Assembly: GCF_009671065.1 (NCBI RefSeq)
Contig: NZ_CP046027.1
Span: 2,542,001-2,606,000 of the forward strand
Length of the DNA stretch: 64,000 nucleotides
Source: Neisseria brasiliensis
Lineage (GTDB): Bacteria > Pseudomonadota > Gammaproteobacteria > Burkholderiales > Neisseriaceae
Direction of reading: 5' to 3'
A program made the position numbers and the translations under genes. Below are positions 14,125 through 20,400 of this stretch, piece by piece. The notes beneath the pieces were generated by a model that made no database searches, was not told where the DNA came from, and worked only from the letters and a program-made list of their open reading frames with translations. Numbering within the stretch: the stretch's first letter is position 1; each line of letters opens with the position of its first letter.

Positions 14125-14194
14125 TAGTGTCCTCCTTTTTTAAAAGCGGGGACACATTCCCCGGCGGAAAAGATGTCGCCGCCGGGTCGGGGTT
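14125..14194 (-). promoter_or_regulatory. L1 leader, copy q (cassette 4)
   Basis: Hairpin 1 CCGGCGG/CCGCCGG. Segment 1 GCGGCGACA pairs with segment 2 TGTCCCCGC (one mismatch), then TTTT. GTGTCC pairs with GGACAC just 3' of the AGGAGG core. Confidence 0.8.
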
Positions 14195-14202
14195 GAAAGA
14201 AA

Positions 14203-14267
14203 GCCGTGGCCGCACGAATGCGGTTGGTGATGTTTAACGGCAGCACCGAGACAGTGATACGACTGTC
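14203..14267 (-). ncRNA. L2 structured RNA element, copy 5
   Basis: Consensus-like copy: GCCGT/ACGGC, CCGCA-TTCG-TGCGG, and ACAGT/ACTGT. Just 5' of leader copy q. Confidence 0.7.
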
Positions 14268-14278
14268 AGCGTTGGAAA

Positions 14279-14338
14279 CAGGTTTTTTCAGACGGCCTTA
14301 ACTTGAGGCCGTCTGAAAAAACCTGCTCGAAAGCAGGT
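14279..14338 (-). terminator. nested DUS/T3 terminator
   Basis: ACCTGC/GCAGGT and a perfect long inverted repeat built on CAGGTTTTTTCAGACGGCC, holding two inverted DUS. The 14340-14404 stretch after it has only a GGCC/GGCC hairpin. Confidence 0.75.
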
Positions 14339-14404
14339 TGAAAAGGTACTTAAAATCGGCCAGTCGGCCGGTACTGTACAAAATACAGGGGTTAAAAAAC
14401 AGGT

Positions 14405-14830
14405 TTAGCCCCGGCTTTGCTTAATCAGATGACGGACGGCATTGATCAGCATCTCCTTTGAATCGGCAAATGCACCGGTGGCTCGGGACTCCGAATCTTC
14501 TTTGCACTGATCGTAAAACGCCAGTGCACGTTCCAGCTCTTCCAATGCAGTGCTCTCCGGGTGAACGCAGCGGACGCGCAGTTCCGGAAAACGTTCCAGA
14601 ACCTTGCAGGCCAGCTCACGCAGTTCAGCCGTTTCACCATCGCGGTGATAGGCTTCGAGCATGTCGGCAAACAATGGGAAATGCTTGCTGTCCAAACGTG
14701 AAACGGTCAGCACCGGCATCGGATAGGTGTAACCGTTGAACAGGCTGAGTATCAGCTGGCGGAATACTTCCGCTGCGCCGTAATCGCCCATGATCAGGGC
14801 TTCGTTTTGGGTGTAGATTGACTGGGTCAT
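14405..14830 (-). CDS. hypothetical ICE protein
   Basis: 141 aa from ATG at 14830 (MTQSIYTQNEALIMGDYGA) after AGGAGAACCACC; an upstream in-frame ATG at 14866 is inside the leader and is rejected. Predicted all-helical, acidic, soluble; ELERALAFYDQCKEDSES could be a coiled coil. No family recognised. Monocistronic, with L2 and L1 upstream. Confidence 0.65.
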   Translation of the reverse strand: MTQSIYTQNEALIMGDYGAAEVFRQLILSLFNGYTYPMPVLTVSRLDSKHFPLFADMLEAYHRDGETAELRELACKVLERFPELRVRCVHPESTALEELERALAFYDQCKEDSESRATGAFADSKEMLINAVRHLIKQSRG

Positions 14831-14898
14831 GGTGGTTCTCCTAAAAATCAAAATCAGGGAATACATGACCCCGTGGGGACGTGTATCCCCAATGGGTT
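14831..14898 (-). promoter_or_regulatory. L1 leader, copy r
   Basis: Segment 1 GGGGATACA pairs with segment 2 TGTATTCCC (one G-T), then TGATTTTGATTTTT. The Shine-Dalgarno is covered only by CCT/AGG. Confidence 0.7.
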
Positions 14899-14905
14899 GA
14901 AAAAA

Positions 14906-14970
14906 GCCGTGGCCGCACGAATGCGGTTGGTGATGTTTAACGGCAGCACCGAGACAGTGATACGACTGTC
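14906..14970 (-). ncRNA. L2 structured RNA element, copy 6
   Basis: Same sequence as copy 5 apart from a few bases; both stems intact, TTCG loop on the minus strand. Confidence 0.7.
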
Positions 14971-14988
14971 GGCGTTGGAAACAGGCTT

Positions 14989-15051
14989 TTTAGCGATGCC
15001 GAGGCCGTCTGAAAACCATCAGCACCACTAAAAAACCTGCTTGATGCAGGT
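14989..15051 (-). terminator. T3 terminator with DUS
   Basis: ACCTGC/GCAGGT with loop TTGA (15035-15051) after the 15059 stop codon, then a T-run; one DUS at 15003-15012. Confidence 0.65.
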
Positions 15052-15058
15052 TTGAGGG

Positions 15059-15418
15059 CTACACATACTCCGTTTCATACAACTGTCCGACTACTGCTGC
15101 TGCAGCATTGGCCAGTGCGTGACTGAACACCTCCGGTCGTAGCAACGACACCGGATAGATGTTGTCACTGACGCAGGGATGTGCTTCGGGCAGTAATACG
15201 GTATCTTGGTCAACAGAGCCGTCGTAGAGAAATTCGGAATTTCCGAAATCTGCAATCCGCAGGCTCTTGGCCAAGATGTCACAGCGTTCATCCAGCTCGA
15301 CCGTACAGTAAAAACGTACGGTTCCGCCGGCGATTTCAACCTCCAGATCCGCCTGTTTCCAGGCAACATCGTATGGGGCTGAATCGGTATAGACTTTCAG
15401 GTAAATAAGAGGCTTCAT
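15059..15418 (-). CDS. hypothetical ICE protein
   Basis: 119 aa from ATG at 15418 (MKPLIYLKVYTDSAPYDV) after CAGGAGCGGAT. Beta-rich first half (EVEIAGGTVRFYCTVELDERCDI), then helical. No family recognised. It follows the 197-aa gene by 57 bases, all of which are an L1 leader, so although adjacent it has separate control. Confidence 0.65.
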   Translation of the reverse strand: MKPLIYLKVYTDSAPYDVAWKQADLEVEIAGGTVRFYCTVELDERCDILAKSLRIADFGNSEFLYDGSVDQDTVLLPEAHPCVSDNIYPVSLLRPEVFSHALANAAAAVVGQLYETEYV

Positions 15419-15467
15419 ATCCGCTCCTGAAAGGGGATATGCCCTCGGAGCATATCCCCAAGGGGTT
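15419..15467 (-). promoter_or_regulatory. L1 leader, copy s
   Basis: The shortest clear copy. Segment 1 GGGGATATGC and segment 2 GCATATCCCC are perfect 10-bp complements, then TTT. CATATCC pairs with GGATATG, the last three bases being the start codon itself. Confidence 0.8.
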
Positions 15468-15474
15468 AAAGTCA

Positions 15475-16068
15475 TCAGACGGTTAATACGCCGGTTTTAA
15501 GCAGGCTGCTGACCTGAAGGTCAAAATCATCCGGAATCCGGATATGGCAGGCCTGCACACCAACCAAGGCTGCTTCGGCATTGATGCCCGGCGGATAGTG
15601 GCGGACACAGCCCTGTTCCCGCAGGCGAGGCAGTATCTGTGCCGACCAACCATCCAACAGCGGTATGTTGCTCAAACGGCTAACCGTCTGCCAAATACCT
15701 TCGGACAGGTCGGTATCGGTGTTGTCCGATACCAGCCAGGCTGTTTTGGCATCCAAATCCTGCTGCACGATGTCGCCGGCGTATACAAACGCATGAACCA
15801 GCACACCGTAAGGCTGTGTCTGGATTTTGGTCATGTGCTTGTAAAGGCCGGAGAAATACCGTGCGGTCGAACACGGAGGATAAGTGGCAGCAGAATCCGG
15901 TTCGCGGAAGCCCAAACGCTCCTGACCGCTGAGGCCGTTGTTATTCAAAACGGCCAACAGCGACAGCAGGTTGGCATCACGGCCGTAGAGTGATGCGAAC
16001 ATCAGCCGGTCGTTAAGGATGAAAAACGCGTCCGAAAACAAATCGTGCGATGAAGTTTGAAACAGCAT
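15475..16068 (-). CDS. hypothetical ICE protein
   Basis: 197 aa, ATG at 16068 (MLFQTSSHDLFSDAFFILN) after AGGAGGTAGATT. It begins 11 bases past the stop of the DUF3275 gene upstream and has no L1 leader, so the two form an operon. Mixed alpha/beta and soluble; no motif recognised. Confidence 0.65.
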   Translation of the reverse strand: MLFQTSSHDLFSDAFFILNDRLMFASLYGRDANLLSLLAVLNNNGLSGQERLGFREPDSAATYPPCSTARYFSGLYKHMTKIQTQPYGVLVHAFVYAGDIVQQDLDAKTAWLVSDNTDTDLSEGIWQTVSRLSNIPLLDGWSAQILPRLREQGCVRHYPPGINAEAALVGVQACHIRIPDDFDLQVSSLLKTGVLTV

Positions 16069-16079
16069 AATCTACCTCC

Positions 16080-16643
16080 TTATGCTGTGGCAGGATGCCA
16101 AGACTGGCTGCTGCCTTCAAAGCGGTAGCCGTGGGCTTTCAGCTTGTCGCGCAACTCACGGAAAGCCTGACGGTCTTCCATGCTTGCATCCAACTTCACC
16201 GGCTCTGACGCATCCAGCTTGAACTGAAGCTGTGCCATATCCGATACCAGGTCTTCATCAGACGGCATACTCGGTGCCGTCGTGGACGTAGCTTCAGCAG
16301 AAGTGGGAGTCTGAGTGGTTACGGCTTCTTCTTCGGCTACCATTTCAGCAACGGCCATGGCCGAGCTCGGAACGGTTTCCTCAGATTGAGCCATAATGCG
16401 CAGAGCCTCCCAATCCAATTCAGCACACAATTTGGTCCAGGTGCCGTTTTTCCATGAGACGCTCTGATTGTAGATGCGCAGGATGGTGAACACACCGCTG
16501 TATGTGCCTTGTGAAAACTGCTCCAGCACACGGTGTTTCAAGTCGAACGTGCCGATGTCGGTAATCAGTTCAGCGGCCATAAAAACACCGTTACGGCCAG
16601 TTTTTTCAATAACATTTAAAGTAGCGGGAAGGGTAACAGACAT
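16080..16643 (-). CDS. DUF3275 family ICE protein
   Basis: 187 aa from ATG at 16643 (MSVTLPATLNVIEKTGRNG) after TTGGAGATATACC. The N-terminal 90 residues (beta-rich, GTYSGVFTI, YNQSVSWKNG) and the C-terminal DRQAFRELRDKLKAHGYRFEG block fit the DUF3275 family carried by SPI-7-type ICEs; between them is a low-complexity Ala/Thr/Glu linker (about 98-135). The role is unknown, but the family travels with the DUF3577 gene found 1.2 kb upstream. The in-frame extension to 16829 would run through the leader. Confidence 0.7.
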   Translation of the reverse strand: MSVTLPATLNVIEKTGRNGVFMAAELITDIGTFDLKHRVLEQFSQGTYSGVFTILRIYNQSVSWKNGTWTKLCAELDWEALRIMAQSEETVPSSAMAVAEMVAEEEAVTTQTPTSAEATSTTAPSMPSDEDLVSDMAQLQFKLDASEPVKLDASMEDRQAFRELRDKLKAHGYRFEGSSQSWHPATA

Positions 16644-16699
16644 GGTATATCTCCAAAAAAAGGATATACCGCCCTGATGGGGTATATCCCCATAGGGTT
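16644..16699 (-). promoter_or_regulatory. L1 leader, copy t (type example)
   Basis: In sense order: AACCC; hairpin 1 CCCTATGGGG/CCCCATCAGGG; segment 1 GGATATACC within it; segment 2 GGTATATCC; seven T; segment 3 GGAGATATACC, holding the Shine-Dalgarno; ATG. Segments 1 and 2 pair to form a stem followed by the T-run, an intrinsic terminator. Segments 2 and 3 pair to hide the Shine-Dalgarno. Hairpin 1 competes with the first pairing. Three folds are thus exclusive. Twenty genes in 1-18.4 kb have this layout with changed but complementary bases. Confidence 0.85.
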
Positions 16700-16726
16700 G
16701 AATAGAAAAATTTGAAAGCAGCCCGA

Positions 16727-17074
16727 TCAGGCTGCCAGAGCACGGCGGATGGTTTCGGGACTCAGCCGCCAGCCCAAACGTGTCAGCAGGCGCTTGTCGG
16801 CCTGATGCAGTTGGCGGGCTTTCTTCCACAGAGCTTCAATTTCGAAGCCGCAGCGGAGCTGGTGGCCACGCAGGCAGTATTGCTGTGCAAGCTCTTTTTC
16901 AGACGGCCCGAACAGATGTCCGTCATCGTCTATCAAAAGCAGCCCGCTAGATGCAGCATGTACCGCTGTACGGCGCGTGCCGGTGGGCAGGTGAGTCAGA
17001 ACCATACCTTTGCGGATGTCCGCAGGTTTGATGGGGAGAACGCCGGTATTTCGGCGGGAAAAGAAATGAAACAT
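16727..17074 (-). CDS. hypothetical ICE protein
   Basis: 115 aa, ATG at 17074 (MFHFFSRRNTGVLPIKPADIR) after TGGAGTACACC. The first half looks beta-rich (KGMVLTHLPTGTRRTAVHAASSGLLLIDDDGHLF), the second helical and basic (KKARQLHQADKRLLTRLGWRLSPETIRRAL) and may bind nucleic acid. One DUS lies inside. No family recognised. Confidence 0.65.
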   Translation of the reverse strand: MFHFFSRRNTGVLPIKPADIRKGMVLTHLPTGTRRTAVHAASSGLLLIDDDGHLFGPSEKELAQQYCLRGHQLRCGFEIEALWKKARQLHQADKRLLTRLGWRLSPETIRRALAA

Positions 17075-17134
17075 GGTGTACTCCAGAAAAAAAGGGGGAC
17101 ACCAGACCCGTCGGGGAAGGTGCCCCGATGGGTT
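17075..17134 (-). promoter_or_regulatory. L1 leader, copy u
   Basis: Hairpin 1 CCCATCGGGG/CCCCGACGGG. Segment 1 GGGGCACC pairs with segment 2 GGTGTCCCC (one bulge), then C and seven T. TGGTGT pairs with ACACCA, reaching the start codon. Confidence 0.8.
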
Positions 17135-17144
17135 GAAAGAAAAG

Positions 17145-17212
17145 GCCGTGAATGTACGAATACATACGCTGATGATTAACGGCTACAGCAAGACAGAAGG
17201 AGACGGTCTGTC
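17145..17212 (-). ncRNA. L2 structured RNA element, copy 7 (covarying)
   Basis: The outer stem GCCGT/ACGGC is kept, but the inner hairpin is ATGTA-TTCG-TACAT instead of CCGCA-TTCG-TGCGG: every pair changed on both sides while the UUCG loop is unchanged. GACAG/CTGTC is also kept. Confidence 0.75.
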
Positions 17213-17372
17213 AACCGTAAAAATATAAGCTCTTCAAGACAATCTCTGGGAAATTGGCTTGAAGAACCCACATAAAAATGTGAGTTCGGGGCAAAAGCCC
17301 AGTTGAGCCCTGAAAAGCTGCACCGCATTTCAGAGGTAATAAGAACCGGATGTACGGTTTGTTTAAAATAAG
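17213..17372. other. gene-free spacer with hairpins between L2 copies 7 and 8
   Basis: CTTCAAG-A-CAAT / ATTG-G-CTTGAAG, CACAT/ATGTG flanked by GAAC/GTTC, and AACCG/CGGTT occur here. No coding frame or DUS. Possibly decayed leader sequence of a lost gene. Confidence 0.4.
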
Positions 17373-17440
17373 GCTGTGGCAATCACGAATGATTGGACGT
17401 ACTTTTAACACAGCTATACGCAGACAGAAAACGGTCTGTC
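17373..17440 (-). ncRNA. L2 structured RNA element, copy 8 (covarying, orphan)
   Basis: Outer stem changed to GCTGTG/CACAGC and inner hairpin to AATCA-TTCG-TGATT, both fully complementary; GACAG/CTGTC kept. Not followed by an L1 leader or a gene. Confidence 0.75.
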
Positions 17441-17450
17441 AACCGGGGAA

Positions 17451-17743
17451 GCTTACCCAAATATTCCTTCCAAAACATTTGGGTAAGCCACCCTAAGGGT
17501 GGCTCGAAAAATGAACTTGGTAAATCCAAGTATTCAATAAATAAAAATCCGAATTGTTAAGGAGCACTTATCAACTTACGGATGCCCACACTGATATGGG
17601 CATCGGTAAGAAAACAAAATTAGGTTTAAAGCCAAGCTGTTTTTTACAAGGTTGCCTGCCCTTGTACTGCTTTAAAATTGAGAAGGAGTTCGTTCAGAAA
17701 ATTAAACATCCGAGATTGGCAGGTGCTTAATTTTCTGAACGAA
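17451..17743. ncRNA. hairpin-dense gene-free stretch, candidate ncRNA or oriT-like site
   Basis: Within 293 bases: GCTTACCCAAAT and its exact complement (17451-17488); GCCACCC/GGGTGGC (17487-17503); CTTGG/CCAAG; TTAC-GATGCCCA / TGGGCATC-GTAA (17576-17609); and a perfect 17-bp repeat TTCGTTCAGAAAATTAA with its complement at 17727-17743 around a 21-base loop. I see no open frame with a ribosome site. This could be a folded RNA, an origin of transfer or a protein-binding site. Confidence 0.5.
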
Positions 17744-17761
17744 TAGGGGAGGTTTAAGAAG

Positions 17762-17781
17762 AGGAAGCCAAAAGGCTTCCT
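17762..17781 (-). terminator. terminator of the DUF3577 gene
   Basis: AGGAAGCC-TTTT-GGCTTCCT then CTTCTT on the minus strand, shortly after the stop at 17792. Confidence 0.7.
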
Positions 17782-17791
17782 GCTTTCTTAA

Positions 17792-18295
17792 TTACTGAGT
17801 CGGATTTTCAGCCGCTTCCTCGGTAGAGCGAGGGGCAGGGGCCGTATTCTCCGTATCGGTTTGAGATGGTTCGTCTTGTGACGATCGGTACCAAAATTCG
17901 CCATTCACCTTGATGAACTTGAATTTCAGCAGTCGCGCATCGATGCTCAGCGTCTCAATTTTTTCACCGGTCTTGCGATCTTCGGTTTCAAACTTGATGG
18001 GCTGTAAATCACCTACACGAAACCCGACAATGACTGTCGGACGATCCTTCATCTGAGTGGCCTGCAAATTAGGAAATTCCTGCAACAGCTGCTCAAAGAG
18101 TTCCTTTGCATGGCCACCAACGATGCGCACGTCAAAACGTGTCTTATCGCCGGAATCACCACGAGAGGCCTGAATCGTAGCAGCAAAGTAAGGGGTACCT
18201 TTTTTAGCTGTTACTGTGCGGGGACGGTTCAAAAAACCGATGCCGTCGGCAGTCAGATTGAAGTATTGGTTTTGAGTTTGATTAGATTGAGTCAT
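17792..18295 (-). CDS. DUF3577 (STY4534 family) ICE replication-associated protein
   Basis: 167 aa, ATG at 18295. YFNLTADGIGFLNRPRTV followed by KGTPYFAATIQASRGD (residues 12-46) is the DUF3577 N-terminus, a single-stranded-DNA-binding-like domain; the tail (about 140-167) is polar and disordered, as in SSB-type proteins. STY4534-family proteins are annotated as ICE replication proteins and accompany topB, ssb and the PFL_4669 family, all present here. Its L1 leader is one of the best-formed. Confidence 0.85.
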   Translation of the reverse strand: MTQSNQTQNQYFNLTADGIGFLNRPRTVTAKKGTPYFAATIQASRGDSGDKTRFDVRIVGGHAKELFEQLLQEFPNLQATQMKDRPTVIVGFRVGDLQPIKFETEDRKTGEKIETLSIDARLLKFKFIKVNGEFWYRSSQDEPSQTDTENTAPAPRSTEEAAENPTQ

Positions 18296-18362
18296 GATAT
18301 ATCTCCATAAAAAACAGGGGATATATCAATCCATATGGGGATAAATATATCCCCAAAGGGTT
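18296..18362 (-). promoter_or_regulatory. L1 leader, copy v (DUF3577)
   Basis: Segment 1 GGGGATATAT and segment 2 ATATATCCCC are perfect complements, then TG and six T; TGATATATC pairs with GATATATCA next to GGAG. I recall a computationally predicted RNA class named after DUF3577 in published surveys; whether this is that structure I cannot check. Confidence 0.8.
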
Positions 18363-18431
18363 AATACGGCTTTTTCGAATGCCGTAACTGACTTAGAAGC
18401 CTTACTGAATAAAGGCGGGTTGAAAGTGTGT

Positions 18432-18470
18432 ACCGCTAATCCGACGAATCGGATTTCATTCTCGAGCGGC
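18432..18470 (-). ncRNA. L2-like element, divergent copy 9
   Basis: Outer CCGCT/AGCGG around AATCCGA-TTCG-TCGGATT: all paired bases differ from the consensus, while the UUCG loop is kept. The flanking GACAG hairpin is not evident. Confidence 0.5.
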
Positions 18471-18580
18471 TAAATGACGAAGCTTTTAAGAAAAGCCACA
18501 AACTTGAAATACAGTTTTAATATATGCCCAAAATTTCATACTGTCAACAGGGTAATTGTACTTTTGTACGGATATCCAAC

Positions 18581-18609
18581 AAAAAAAGACGGCATTAAGA
18601 GATGCCGTC
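18581..18609 (-). terminator. intrinsic terminator after the NHR-motif gene
   Basis: GACGGCAT/ATGCCGTC followed by seven T on the minus strand. Confidence 0.85.
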
Positions 18610-18633
18610 CAAACTGCTTGCTTGAAGTTAACT

Positions 18634-19320
18634 TTAAAATTTTGAAAACAACTTGGAAAGCCATGAGTGCTTTCTACGGCGTAATGCCTCCAGTTTCTCT
18701 AAGGCTGCCGACTTATCCAGGAGTAAAGTCTGAGAACCCTCCTGCCATTTCAACTCCGTCTCAAACAAATCTTCTTTCCAGCCTGCCGTATCGTCACGCC
18801 CAATCAATTTACGGGTTGGTTTGAGCCATATTTTTAAACTCTGTCGTCGAATTTCCTGTTCCAACTGCTGGTAGATGCTGAAAAATTCTTCATCAATCTG
18901 GTAGTGGTTGATCACCACACCATGTAACTGAGTTAAGCCTTGCTCATAAAAATAGAATCGTGCGATACAGGTTCGGTGATTGCCGTCATCATCGATGTAA
19001 AAGCGGCGGCCGTCCAAAGTTTTAAAATACATTGGAGGCTCTTTGGGGCAAGTATCATGGTAGTAATGCGGATTGCTTTCAAGTAAGGGCAAATTAAGAT
19101 GCATCCTTTTACCGTTTTGTAAGAGATGCAGCCATGAATGATTTTGGTAATCGGAATGAATCGTTCCAACCACGCTAAAAACATTGATGCTCCCTTGCGA
19201 AGTCCAATAATGTCGCGAGATAAAAGGAGCTTTTTCCTGATAAGCAGCCTCATCCCACGGTTGAAGAATATCTTCCGCCCAAGCAGGCGGATGCTCGAGA
19301 ACCCTGTCTAATAAAGCCAT
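18634..19320 (-). CDS. hypothetical ICE protein with ParB-like NHR motif
   Basis: 228 aa from ATG at 19320 (MALLDRVLEHPPAWAEDIL) after GGAGGGGGTAGC, which overlaps the end of the peptidase gene. FYIDDDGNHRTCIARFYFYEQG (108-129) matches the DGNHR motif of ParB/sulfiredoxin-fold nucleases, the phosphate-binding turn. The C-terminal third is helical and basic (RRRKHSWLSKLFSKF). Overlap with the upstream gene points to a two-gene operon. Cytosolic; ATP- or nucleic-acid-dependent chemistry is possible but not shown. Confidence 0.65.
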   Translation of the reverse strand: MALLDRVLEHPPAWAEDILQPWDEAAYQEKAPFISRHYWTSQGSINVFSVVGTIHSDYQNHSWLHLLQNGKRMHLNLPLLESNPHYYHDTCPKEPPMYFKTLDGRRFYIDDDGNHRTCIARFYFYEQGLTQLHGVVINHYQIDEEFFSIYQQLEQEIRRQSLKIWLKPTRKLIGRDDTAGWKEDLFETELKWQEGSQTLLLDKSAALEKLEALRRRKHSWLSKLFSKF

Positions 19321-19321
19321 G

Positions 19322-19897
19322 CTACCCCCTCCAGCTACGGTATCGCCCGGTGTCCAAATGAATGAAGCTGTCGTATATGCCAATGCCGCCAACTTTATAA
19401 TACTGTGCCATTTGCTCTAACTGCCCAAGCGTCACGCCGCGCATGGTAATGTCTACTGCTTTACCTCGCATATGTAGTGAGTTACGCGCTGCGCCTTCAA
19501 TGGTTGCGTTACGGCGTGGAGTCCGATAAGCACTGTTGATGGTAATGATCGGATCAGGCTTACCGGATACACGAGCCCATTCCTGCATCGCATAGAGCAG
19601 GTTGAGCAACCCGACATCAACCGCGATAACCGAATTGCCATCTTTTGCGTCCCGCATCATCCAGCAGGCACGGCGGTAACTGTCCTCAATATAGCCCTGA
19701 TTGGCTGTAAAAAAGCGAATATCGTGTTTTTCTTTGGTATCCGCACGACGACAGCTGATGATGCGATCCCGAGTCCAGAAATCCGCCATGTCAGTTGCAG
19801 CTGCATAATCCGGGATGAGCAAGCCCGCACCGCCTACAGCGACCAAGCCGGCCACTGCAGTTGCCCGTCCTAAAAAGTCCCGACGACTTAAATCCAT
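19322..19897 (-). CDS. DUF882 (M15-type) peptidoglycan peptidase, Tat-exported
   Basis: 191 aa, ATG at 19897. The twin-arginine signal SRRDFLG (4-10) precedes a hydrophobic stretch (12-28). The zinc site is SLHMRGKAVDI (H142, D149) plus IHLD (H180), the D,D-carboxypeptidase-type site of YcbK/DUF882. It should cut peptide cross-links in the periplasm, as expected for a conjugation system opening the wall for its apparatus. No L1 leader precedes it; bases 19898-20100 hold no gene and no clear promoter. Confidence 0.8.
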   Translation of the reverse strand: MDLSRRDFLGRATAVAGLVAVGGAGLLIPDYAAATDMADFWTRDRIISCRRADTKEKHDIRFFTANQGYIEDSYRRACWMMRDAKDGNSVIAVDVGLLNLLYAMQEWARVSGKPDPIITINSAYRTPRRNATIEGAARNSLHMRGKAVDITMRGVTLGQLEQMAQYYKVGGIGIYDSFIHLDTGRYRSWRG

Positions 19898-20100
19898 ATT
19901 TGAACCTCATTTTTAGTCTTCCAAAATGGCCTCAGTCTCTCCACCGTCCATTTGGCATCAGTTATGATAAGCGGTAGAGAGAACTACTATTAATCTAGCT
20001 TTAAAGATAGTGATGTTCAATCATTATTTAAAATTGCTTTGCAAGTCAAAGAACACGAGGCTGATTACCTGCAAAAGTTTAAGGAAATCGATCATTCTTC

Positions 20101-20307
20101 TCACTCGCAGGAGAGATAATCACCTATTTTCCCTGCTGTCTCCAATCGGCGGCAGGCAGTATTGACAGATTCAATTGCATCCAATAATTGTTGCCCTAGT
20201 GAGTCTCGTCGTAACATCTGACTACTGATTTCACCGGAATAATTTTCAACAACCACATCTTTTCCGTTAAGTTGAAAACGGATTTCTACTTGATACTTCT
20301 GTTTCAT
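20101..20307 (-). CDS. small hypothetical protein
   Basis: 68 aa, ATG at 20307 (MKQKYQVEIRFQLNGKDVVVENYSG) after GAAGGAAAGTTAAA. Beta-rich N-terminus then a helix (LGQQLLDAIESVNTACRRLE). Cytosolic. No family recognised. It lies between topB and the peptidase gene with 93 bases to topB. Confidence 0.6.
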   Translation of the reverse strand: MKQKYQVEIRFQLNGKDVVVENYSGEISSQMLRRDSLGQQLLDAIESVNTACRRLETAGKIGDYLSCE

Positions 20308-20400
20308 TTTAACTTTCCTTCGAAAAACAAATAATCACAGCCTATCGACTCGCCGCGTGTTCCAGCTTTTCACACAATTTATGCCTCCAAAATAATATTC

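Noticed and set aside
17290..17372. Group II intron-like domain (AACCGGATGTACGGTT)
   Set aside because: Only a 5-bp stem resembles such a domain; no domain V with the catalytic AGC triad or intron protein is present.
1..18400. Dismissing the L1 leaders as ordinary REP or Correia elements
   Set aside because: They are not near-identical copies: arms differ from gene to gene while pairing is preserved, and each is placed precisely before a start codon.
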